Source: Alnus glutinosa (Eukaryota; Streptophyta; Magnoliopsida; Fagales; Betulaceae). Taken from it: a stretch of 64,000 nucleotides of DNA. The stretch covers positions 26,428,261-26,492,260 of the forward strand of contig NC_084889.1 in assembly GCF_958979055.1 (NCBI RefSeq), written 5' to 3'. Below are positions 24,190 through 32,755 of this stretch, piece after piece. The position numbers and the translations under genes were made by a program. The first letter of the stretch is position 1. Every line of letters begins with the position of its first letter. The notes under the pieces were generated by a model, which worked only from the letters and a program-made list of their open reading frames with translations, searched no databases and was not told the DNA's origin.

Positions 24190-24742
24190 TGGTGTGCTTA
24201 ACTCTGCAAAGCTTGGAGCATTTATCAAAGTCATTAAATGCGGTACAACAAAACTCGTAGTAAGAAGCACCTTTGATGAGGAAATCTATTCAACAAAACT
24301 TGAGAGAGGTCCTAATATGGATGAGTTAGAAAAGAAAGCTTTAAGAATAGCTAGAGAAATTGAGGGTGAAGAAACCCAAGATCTTCATTTAGCAGAGGTG
24401 AGGTTATTCTAGAATCATTTTCTGTCTCTATAAACTTTTTCCTTCATTAATTGGTCTCTCCAAACTCCTTTCATGTTTCATGTTGATTTTTTTTGGCAGG
24501 AGAGAGGCATTTGTATCCATGAAGATTTTGATGTTGATGAGGAGACTAGATTCTCTTCTGTCAACAGGGGTAAGGGGGTTGAAGATAGTGGGTATGAAGA
24601 ACGTGAAGATGTATTGTTGGATTCATGTAATATGGAAACCTTTGGTGGTTCTGATTCTGTCACTAAGAGGTCCACTGATTTGACCATTGGGAAAAACAAC
24701 GATGGAGCTCAAACTTCGTCAAGCTCTTCCTATAGTTCCTAA
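24190..24742 (+). pseudogene. Captured ataxin-2 / CID-type fragment (LsmAD region)
   Basis: Exon pieces about 24190-24397 and 24500-24742 splice at GCAGAG|GTGAGG and GGCAG|GAGAGA. They give RSTFDEEIYSTKLERG, ELEKKALRIAREIEGEETQD, LHLAE|ERGICIHEDFDVDEE and TRFSSV, the LsmAD region of plant ataxin-2-like (poly(A)-binding-protein-interacting) proteins. The upstream Lsm domain and downstream PAM2-type motif are absent, and the frame ends at a stop at 24742. It lies directly after the quinone oxidoreductase piece, so two unrelated genes were joined inside the Helitron. Confidence 0.85.
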
Positions 24743-24952
24743 TTACTCATGGTAGTTCCTATAAGGTAGTGCCTACTGACTCCAAGCTTTGTGACTCTAT
24801 TATTGGGAACGGACATTTTTGTCAAATAATCTAGCTATTAAACCTATTCTATAATATAATATGTGTGTGATATTAAAATTATAATGTTAATAATTATAGT
24901 GATACAAAACACTGGGAACTAAGCACGTGCACTGCACGTGCCATCCAACTAG

Positions 24953-26176
24953 TATAAAATAAGTATACAAATTCATTATTAGAAAGGCTATAAACTACAT
25001 TTTTGTCTTATAAATATCTTACAATGCTGACGTGACAAGTTCAAGTGACTATTTAATTTTTAAATTTTTTTTAACAATGATTAATCAAATATTGGTTATG
25101 CCTGTCACGCCAGCATTATAAAATAAAAATGAAATTTTTAGTATTACTTTTTCTTCTAAAGAAATTCATATTCGGTTATTTTTGGTATAAAGTAATGCAC
25201 ATTTTCATCTTAATACTATTATTACTTTGTTGACATTGCTGTGTCAACCAGCTTTTAAATTTTTTTTTTTAGCAAAAGCTTATTTAAAAACATTGTTCAC
25301 GTTCACCGGAGAAGATAGGATAGCAGTGCTAAAAGAGTATTTTTATTAATCTATGGATATGCTGTAATATCTACTTTATTTTCGTTTTCTTAGCAATATC
25401 CACTTTTTGATTAGGAGTGCAAATGTGGAGTTCCAATATAAAATTGCAAAAGATAATGATAAAAATTGAAAAGGCACGTTATAGCAAAAACTTTCTTTTT
25501 CTTCACTTTTTTCTTTTTCCTTTTTTATTTATTTATTTATTTATTTATTTTAAGTTTATCCATCACTGTTTTGAACTGGAGGAGTGAAGCCAAATTGGCT
25601 TGAGTCTCATCATACGAGTTTCATTTGTCAAGGAACAATGCTTGGATCCCCTTTCTCCCTTTTTCCTATATTTGAATAAAAAAAATAAAAAATGCTTGGG
25701 CTTTTTTTGAATTATGTTATTACATATTTGATCTTTAAAAATAAATAAAAAATAATAATATAAATATGTTTTTTATATATTTTCTCTCCATCTCGTTTAT
25801 TAAATTTATTATTAATTAGATTTGTTGGGACTCATATTAAGTTTTATAAATTTATTGGTAAATTTAAAATTTTAGGAAAATGTGTAAAGAATATATTTCT
25901 ATAAACTTTTAATAAATAATAAGTTTTAATTTTAATTTTTTTTAAAGAAAAGAACCAAGTAAACTTTCTTTCTTTGTTCACTACTTCACTCCCGCCGACT
26001 TGTCACGGCACGTCCAATCACCAAAAAGCATTCAAAGACGTGTGGACCTCATTTGAAAAGGAGTTTCGATTGTGATGACATTTGGTGGCAGCACATACTT
26101 TTTTCTTTTTTTAGATACTTTGAACACCTATGATTACATAAGGTACATGTCCACATGGCTGTAAACAAGTCGAGTA
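24953..26176 (+). repeat. Upstream half of truncated-GST unit, copy C
   Basis: Colinear with 4550-5856 from TATAAAATAAGTATACAAAT onward. The left edge is the end of the left Helitron; the first base after its CTAG is the T expected of the insertion site. Confidence 0.85.
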
Positions 26177-26386
26177 GCAGCGGATTGGATTCCTCATTGG
26201 CTTAATGTTATGGAAGAAGCCGGAGGCATGAAGTTACTTGACGCTGAGAAGTTTCCATCACTCCATGAATGGGCTCAGAACTTCATCCAAATTCCTCTCA
26301 TAAGAGAATGCATTCCTCCCAAAGATAAGCTTCTCGAATATTTTAATGCCGGTATAAGCTACATGCGTTCCTTAGCAACCAGTTAA
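26177..26386 (+). pseudogene. 5'-truncated tau-GST exon 2 fragment, copy C
   Basis: Begins at the same GAGTAGC breakpoint as the fragments at 5857 and 61191. From 26210 it reads [20 protein letters not shown], through [20 protein letters not shown] to a TAA at 26384-26386. The Gly before Trp is changed to Asp (GAT). Only the last ~69 residues of a GST are present; the glutathione site is absent, so it is not an enzyme. Confidence 0.9.
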
Positions 26387-26720
26387 CCGTGGAAATCATG
26401 CTCCATTTGGCAAAGGCAGCCAAGAAAATGGAACAAGCATTGAGAGAAACTGAACCTATATAGATACCCTTAATTTTTTAGCAGCCACATAAATCTCGCA
26501 TAATTAGACATACATTAATTGTCATGGTTTGATGACAATGTTAAGGGTTGAGATCGATAAATACTTATTTGCTCTATTTTCAAGTATCAACAAGCTCAAT
26601 AAAATTAGATAAAGATGCAGAGATTTGTTATTTTCTTACAATATTACCCTCTTCACTTTTATATTCATTAATTAGGACAAAAGGAAAAGAGTTCTAGCTT
26701 CTTGTTATTTTTTTCCTATA
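26387..26720 (+). repeat. GST 3' flank, copy C, first part
   Basis: 3' UTR-like flank identical in order to 6073-6440 and 16103-16458. It stops at TTTCCTATA where the right Helitron begins, and resumes at 31429 with TATAAAATGGTAC. Confidence 0.85.
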
Positions 26721-26832
26721 CTAGTTTGATGGCAGTGCACGTGCTTGGTTCCCACTGTTATGTATCATTATAATTGTTAACATTATAATTTAAGTGATAT
26801 ATATATATTGTAGAATATATTTAATATCCAGA

Positions 26833-28490
26833 TTATTGAACAAGTATATATTGAATTATTGAAAAATATAGAGTTTCGAGGATGTTCCGAACATAAACTT
26901 TAACACCATCAATACCAGCCGATGTCAGATATGAGTGGAGTTCATTATAGAAATTCAAAACTTTTTTAGGGTTCACAAGGCTACGCCCATTTGCTGTAAT
27001 GCTTTTTAAACTATCACATGCCTCATTTGATACAACCCCCGGGAGATGAAACAGGGTAGGCCAATTTAGACTCATAGTGTCCCATTTCGGTAACACCAGC
27101 TCAATACCCTGTTATTGCATGCCACACATAAACGTACCTAGCAATTCCAAAAATGAAAAAGCATAAATATTATATAAAATAAAGCAGCAGCAAAAGATAT
27201 GAAAATCTAAATAAGAGAATCATACTTTAAAGCATGTTTGTCCTTCATTTCACCAACAATGTGGCGAAGTCCCAATGTTGGATCCTCTACTCCGTGAACC
27301 TCTTCGCCATCTTTCTGAAATTTGTGGTTCTCTTTGATATTTGTCAACCTGTTTGCAAAGATGAACGACAGGAAGACAGCTAAAATGACATATTGTTAGC
27401 CAAAAAATAGAAAAGGTCGCACAAAAGAAAGAAAAGTCTTTTGCATAAAGCACTCACTTGGTTGCGTTATCAGCTTTGGATTCAGTGCCAGTGGGATCCT
27501 TTTTTTTTTTTTTTTTTTTGTTGACGTGTCCACACAAGAGGGGAGGGAGAGGAGAAATTCGAACTAGTGACCTCCGCTTCATGAGGCGTGGTCCCCAGCC
27601 GATTGAGCTACCCCTTGGGGACAGTGCCAGTGAGATCTATGCTAACTAATTGCCATCCATCATCAATTATAACAAATTTTGGAGGAATTCCACCCTTCTC
27701 TAAGCTGCAATAGCTTTACTTGTTAGTATCTTTCTATGATGCCATCCATGTTACTTAAACTACTCCCCATGATGAGAAAATCAAAACCTCTCTAAACCTT
27801 GCTTTACGCCCTCTGAAGTGACATCAGTATAGAAAGCATCCCATGTACACCAGCCAAACCAGTTCAACATGTCTGGCATCTGAAGCATATAATATAAAGA
27901 AATTAGAACTTATGAAGTTAGATATGAAAATGTATAAAGTTAGATATGAAGAACTCCAGCCAGAGGATACTTTATACGTTCTTTCTCTCGCGATGAGAAA
28001 ATGTCCGTAATTGTTTCTCAACACTCCTGTACATAAATGGATGTATTCTAAAGTTCAGATATGTGTAAAGAAAGAGCATTTCGCTCATCTAAGTTAAAAT
28101 TCTGAAGTAAAACCTGGACTGTTGGACAGATTCTGAAAGTCTAAGAGGATAAGATCTAGTATAGTACATGTACATGAGTGATCTAATTCACATAGTATGT
28201 GACAGTACTTAAATCTATAAGTGGTTCTTCAAGGAAAAACACTAAAAAAGAATGTTTCTTCTAAATTCCAAAATAAAGGAAATGAAATGTGTACATGTCT
28301 CTTCAAGGATAACTTAGACACGAAATTTAAAACAATGAACAGAAATTGAGGGATATTGGTATTACCAATTTATAAAGGTGGATAAAACTTAAAACTTACT
28401 TCACTGCATTTGTGATTACATCAAATGAGTCTGGTCCAGCAGCCACAAAAACCAAATGAGTCCCCTCAAATCCTTCAACAGCGGGATCTC
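26833..28490 (-). pseudogene. Captured raffinose-synthase-like (galactinol-sucrose galactosyltransferase family) fragment
   Basis: About seven exons remain with introns. 28490 to ~28404: GFEGTHLVFVAAGPDSFDVI. 28027 to ~27975: SVEKQLRTFSHRERK. 27879-27788: [20 protein letters not shown]. 27704-27458: LEKGGIPPKFVIIDDGWQLV. About 27348-27232: LTNIKENHKFQKDGEE, LGLRHIVGEMKDKHALK. 27115-26833: [22 protein letters not shown]-like, [18 protein letters not shown] and DDGWQ are hallmarks of this glycoside-hydrolase-36-like family. A SINE sits within the DDGWQ exon. A one-base indel in a G-run near 27040 shifts frame in the last exon, and the exon carrying YVWHAIAGYW is missing. Confidence 0.85.
27499..27621 (-). 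mobile_element. tRNA-derived SINE, copy 2
   Basis: Minus strand: GTCCCCAAGGGGTAGCTCAA with box A TAGCTCAATCGG, box-B-like GTCACTAGTTCGAATT, and an A-tail seen as the T-run at 27500-27519. CAGTGCCAGTGGGATC (27483-27498) and CAGTGCCAGTGAGATC (27622-27637) form a 16-bp target duplication with one mismatch. It lies within a captured raffinose-synthase-like exon, so it entered either the donor gene or the Helitron. Confidence 0.9.
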
Positions 28491-28504
28491 CTGCAAGAAA
28501 CCAC

Positions 28505-28886
28505 AATCCCTCCCCTCAATCCCTCCCATAATTCCATCTCCCACTATCATCGCCACAAAGAGGCAGCAGACTCGAAATTGTAAACCCATCAGGTTTCACC
28601 CCATCATTCTGTATATATTTTACCACCTGCCCCAATTCCTTATCAAAACTGCAACCCTTGGAGGTCGCATAGCCCGCTATTATTACATTCAAGAACATTA
28701 ATTTCTCTTCGGCATTTCATCAAACAAATTCCGGGAATCACTAAATTCCACGCATTTACAGTACATCCACATCAACAAATTCCCAACAACCGTATCCAAA
28801 AGAAACCCAATACATAAACTTTTCCCTTGAATCAATTTCCCAGCAACTGAGTCACCAGAAACCATCTGGTGGAGTAAAGCTAACAA
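28505..28886 (-). pseudogene. Captured pentatricopeptide-repeat (PPR) fragment
   Basis: Minus strand reads LIQGKSLCIGFLLDTVVGN, MYCKCVEFSDSRNLFDEMPK, then, one frame over, NVIIAGYATSKG, IQNDGVKPDGFTISSLLPLC and WNYGR. This order (GKxxHG...VGNxLxxMYxKCG...LFDEMPxRN...WNxxIAGY) is the repeat pattern of plant P/PLS-class PPR proteins, which bind organelle RNAs. A frameshift with a TAA at about 28698 breaks it. It ends abruptly at the acceptor of the raffinose-synthase-like piece, so the two were joined during capture. Confidence 0.8.
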
Positions 28887-29123
28887 TTGCCCGAAAGAGT
28901 ATTAAGTCACGGAAAATTTTCCAGGCATTAATATAAAGTTCAGTTTTACCACATGAAGCCGTGCAAATTTCTGTTTTGCTTATTAACCTCCATTTTTTTC
29001 CCCCTTGCTTGGACAGCTAAAGCTGTCAAAAGTTCTGAAAGCATATGAAGCAATGAGAACCCATATCAAGTAACAAAAATTAGATTTGCGCAAATTCAAC
29101 CAACTGAGACAGTACAAACTACT

Positions 29124-29270
29124 CTACCAAGGATCTAACTGATCATGATCCATTGAAGCTGTTGTTGACGTTAGGGAGAGTTTCTTAACAGCAACTTCTA
29201 GATGTTCACAATCCTCATGACCCTCACCCACTGATACTGCATTTCTCCTTTGAAAATTTTTCGTTTGATT
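29124..29270 (-). pseudogene. Possible captured terminal exon of unknown gene
   Basis: Minus-strand frame gives RRNAVSVGEGHEDCEHLEVA, VKKLSLTSTTASMDHDQL and a stop. Its residue mix is less biased than the surrounding low-complexity frames, and it lies between the SR-factor and PPR captures. I do not recognise it. Confidence 0.3.
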
Positions 29271-29598
29271 CTTGAGAAAATGCCGAACTACACAACAAAC
29301 CAAATACTTCCTTGGTCGAAATTCAACAAAGAAAAAAGAAAGAAACAGAGAGAGAGAGACCGAATCTCTTTTCAATTCAAACAAGTCAAAGCCTATAATT
29401 GCAAGAAGCTCAAGCGATTACCTTACTGTGAATCAACTTGTGTAGTGCCCCAGGACATAAAATTATAGCAATTACCTGCTCCTTAACTCTCCTAAATTTA
29501 CTTTTATCAGCACCATTTCATCCTCCATGCTTTCCCTTTTCGCACCATATATAAATAAATAAATAAATAACCAATGCAAGATGGGCGAGAGATCTTAC

Positions 29599-29704
29599 CA
29601 GACTTCATATCCACTCTCTCAACCTTCCCATATCTACTGAAAAGCCGTTCCAGATCAGATGGTCATGCGTCATACTCAAAATTTCCACAGAAGATGGGCT
29701 TCAT
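29599..29704 (-). pseudogene. Captured first exon of an SR splicing factor (RS31/RS40/RS41-like)
   Basis: From ATG at 29704 it reads MKPIFCGNFEYDA, a TGA stop, then PSDLERLFSRYGKVERVDMK and S, ending at TCTG|GTAAGATC. It is the start of the first RNA-recognition motif of plant arginine/serine-rich splicing factors (RNP2-like IFCGNFEYDA). The stop replaces an Arg/Gln codon. The donor site is intact, and the next exon is missing. Confidence 0.85.
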
Positions 29705-30004
29705 TTTTCCTGCGACACTATAAGAAAGCACCATATATCATGATTTGATATATCTTGGACTCAGTAAGAAGTAAACTTGGTCAAGCAACTGAAATTCGTG
29801 CAGCTAACTAAAAGTAAGCATGACCACAGCATAATAACCCAGGGAATATCGTCTGCACATAAAATGCAAGTCAACTTATATATAATATGCTTATGACAGG
29901 ATGCCATCTAAAACTACACAGATTGAGAGTTGAGAGTGGAAATTATGGCTCTTTTCTGAAAATGATATATATATATATATATAAAATTAAAAATTAAAAA
30001 AATT

Positions 30005-30047
<43 letters not shown>

Positions 30048-31428
30048 TAAAACCAGGGTAATTATATTTTCTTTTCCAATTGACCAAAATTTTTACAAGT
30101 CAAGCTTCTAGTAACCCATAATTCAATAGAGAAAAACCCATAAATCCACCCATCAATATGCAACCACCTCAAATTTGTAAATGCTTTCTCGAAATAAACC
30201 AAAATATTCAACTTAACACATTAGGAGTCACTACCCGCAGTCAAGGAGTAACAAAACACATTCAGATTGAATGAGGCTCGTACACCAAAATAAGTTTGTG
30301 TCTAGGGTGTAAATACTATGTTTGTTAATGGCTACCCGAATATTCCACATTTACCCCTGCTCCTTTTCCTGAGTTTTCTCACCAATCAAACAAAATCCAA
30401 ATAAAACGAAATCCAGAGCCCTAATCTATAATACCATAGTAGCACAAACAAAAATCTTAAAAATGAACTATAATGAGATAAACACACATGCACACACACA
30501 GATAGAGAGACAGCGACAGCGACAGAGACGAACGGAGAGACAAGAACCTGAGGAACATCTAAAAAACCAGTCGAAGAAGAAAGAAGAAGATGCTGGAAGT
30601 AGAAGAAAGGAGACGTGAAACATCTAAAAAACCAAGAAAATATCAGATTTGTATGAAAACGAGTAAGTGCAAAATGGTAAACACGTGCGGAACGAAAAGA
30701 CCAAAATATTCCTTAAAAAAACGCGGCTCTTTACAAACTCAAATGGCAAATCGGTAATTGTAAATGAAAGATGAAAATACTTCGTAAATTTTTCTGCCAT
30801 CTGAAGGTAAACAACAGCAACATTGTAATTTTCACAATATAACAGCACTTCCATCAGACTCCCTAAAATGGTTTTCTTTCCTATATTTAAAAAAAATATC
30901 ATAAAAAACACCAAAAATCAACTTTTAACAAATACCCTAAAATTAAATTTTTTGGTCGAAAAGCAATAGTACTTTCCAACCCATCGGAAAGCATGGTTGC
31001 TTTCCAATCTATTATTTTAATAATACAAAAAGAGCTCTCTACTCAATCTCTCTCCTCTCTCCTCCTCCTCTATCTTCCTCCATCGTCGAAGCTCTCCCTC
31101 AGCTTCAAACCTCGCCTCCCACCCATCCTTGCCTCCTCTTCCACAAATTCACCATCCCACCATTTCGTCCTTATGGCAATTGCTCTCCATGTCAAAGGTA
31201 AAAATAATCATGTCTGATTTACCTCTAAAGAAGAAAGAAGAAGGGCAAATTCGTAAATTAACATGAAAAAGACAAAAATAATCCTGCCTGATTTAGGTCT
31301 AATGAAGGAAAGAGAAGGGCAAAATCGTAAAACCGCATCATCAAAGAAAAAAACACTGTACATACGTTCAAAGAAAAAATCATTGTGCACACCTCTTTCA
31401 CACTTTTTATAATACTCTAAAGTATAGA

Positions 31429-31762
31429 TATAAAATGGTACGGACCCATTGAAATACCATACGCTGATCTGTAATAACTTTCATGCGGTTGAAGATGATC
31501 TTAATCAGTGGTTTGGTTTCTGTTATAAATCCCCATCAATATGACTGGCCGAGACTATCAATTGTTGGTATTAGCAAGCAACTTAAGGTCCTTAACATGT
31601 CTAATAAACCACACCGACATAAACGTTAGGTGGAATTTCCCGTAAAAACCGGCTTGAGTGACTTATTATCCATGTGAAATTCTTAGAATCGTAACATATC
31701 ATTACACTCTGTAGTCAACGTCCACAGTTGCCCAGCCACTTTATCAACATTGACTCAATGAT

Positions 31763-31794
<32 letters not shown>

Positions 31795-32155
31795 CACAAC
31801 TTTCGTATTCAATGACTTAACACTATTCTCATACTTAATACCAAGATATTTTATTTCAATCTATAGGCCATCCCCTTCGGTGAGTCAACTATAAAATTGC
31901 AATTCATTTGATCTTATACTCGATAAACTACGTTTGACATCATACCCACAACCATAATTTTCCAATGAGGGGACAAATTTTAATAAATTCCTGATAATAA
32001 TTTTCTCAATCTGAATGTTCAATTAGCTAATTAGCTGTATGTTAACAATCATGGGGATGACAACATAACCTTAACACTTAGACATATAACACTTCAAGTG
32101 TTTGTTGTGCTAATATTTTTTAAAAACATTATTTTACGCTCAAACAAACAAATTT
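31429..32155 (+). repeat. GST 3' flank, copy C, second part
   Basis: Continues copy C after the right Helitron, matching 6440-7590 and 16458-17160: ATGGTACGGACCCATTG, CAATATGACTGGCCGAGACT, AATGAGGGGACAAATTTTAA. It ends at AACAAATTTA where half of a PIF/Harbinger-like element starts. Confidence 0.85.
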
Positions 32156-32690
32156 ATGCTCTGTTTGTTTCGGCATAAAATGATTTTTGGAAAATGATTT
32201 CGGTATTTTCCAGTGTTTAGTAGGGGCGAAAATAATAGTCAACCGGAAAATGATTTCTGTTTGACCAAAAATGTTCAGTAAATTTAGGAAAATGATTTAC
32301 GCTTTTTAAAAGCATAAATAATTTTCTCAAGACGCCAGACGCATTCAACCCTTATTAAACGACACAGTTGACCTTCACTTTAAGCAGTCGACCATCACCG
32401 AAATCCGACAGCATCGAGGCAATGTTGCCGGAATCCGGCGATAGAATCCGACCATCGTCGCCAGAATCTGGTCAGCCCAGATTCCGGCGACTGTATTCCA
32501 GCCGGCTGGCCAGAGTGGCCGGCCGGCCGGATCTGGCCCGATTCCAGCCTACTGGCCCGATTCCGGCTGTTCTGGCAGATTCCGGCAAGTATGCCGGAAT
32601 CTGGCAATTTTGGCCGGAATCCGGTAATTTTTGGCTGGAATCCAGCTATTTTCGCCAGAATTTTGCCAACTCATTAAATATATCGATGGG
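32156..32690. mobile_element. Half of a PIF/Harbinger-like element (CCGGAATCCGG type)
   Basis: Starts with TGCTCTGTTTGTTTCGGCAT right after TTA, the same terminus family as the complete element at 7930-8763, and holds the same GCCGGAATCTGGC-type repeats to about 32665. The second terminal repeat and second TTA are missing; the next DNA is intron sequence of the NLR gene. The junction between the GST array and the NLR therefore lies in or at the edge of this element. Confidence 0.75.
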
Positions 32691-32755
32691 AGTATGTCGA
32701 TATATTTATGAAAATTTCAACTCATTAAATGTTTATAATCTTTTGTATTTTGTAG

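Larger units (their letters stand above)
21210..24952 (+). mobile_element. Helitron (left copy) carrying host gene fragments
   Basis: The 3' end is diagnostic: GCACGTGCACTGCACGTGC, an 8-bp-stem hairpin, then CATCCAACTAG (24942-24952) followed by T, i.e. the CTRR end and A|T insertion of plant Helitrons. Its last ~110 bp match the reverse complement of 26721-26830, and its 5' ~350 bp (21210-21560) match the reverse complement of about 30680-31360, so it is the same family as the right copy. The exact 5' terminus (TC...) is not found; similarity begins at CAGTGCTTTTTCTTTGA. It carries quinone oxidoreductase and ataxin-2 fragments, both sense to the element. No RepHel protein is present, so it is non-autonomous. 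Confidence 0.8.
26721..31428 (-). mobile_element. Helitron (right copy, 4.7 kb) carrying host gene fragments
   Basis: On the minus strand it starts A|TCTATACTTTAGAGT (31428) and ends GCACGTGCACTGCCATCAAACTAG... at 26721 followed by T. This is the TC...CTAG structure with a subterminal GC-rich motif typical of plant Helitrons. The flanks join as CCTATA|TATAAAATGG, exactly the uninterrupted sequence in copies A (about 6440) and B (about 16460): a clean empty site without target duplication. Inside, SR-factor, PPR and raffinose-synthase-like fragments all run in the element's sense direction. No helicase is present. It also contains a (GA)n tract at 30010-30044. Confidence 0.9.

Noticed and set aside
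30624..30914. Minus-strand 96-residue frame
   Set aside because: It lies in the 5' non-coding region shared by the two Helitrons, and the related frame at 21335 differs in length and phase.
21210..31428. A single 10 kb Mutator-like element with long terminal inverted repeats carrying all captured genes and the GST fragment
   Set aside because: The inner boundaries at 24952 and 26721 are Helitron CTAG|T ends, and the empty site at 26720/31429 shows that the right element alone was inserted. The GST piece in the middle is ordinary array DNA.
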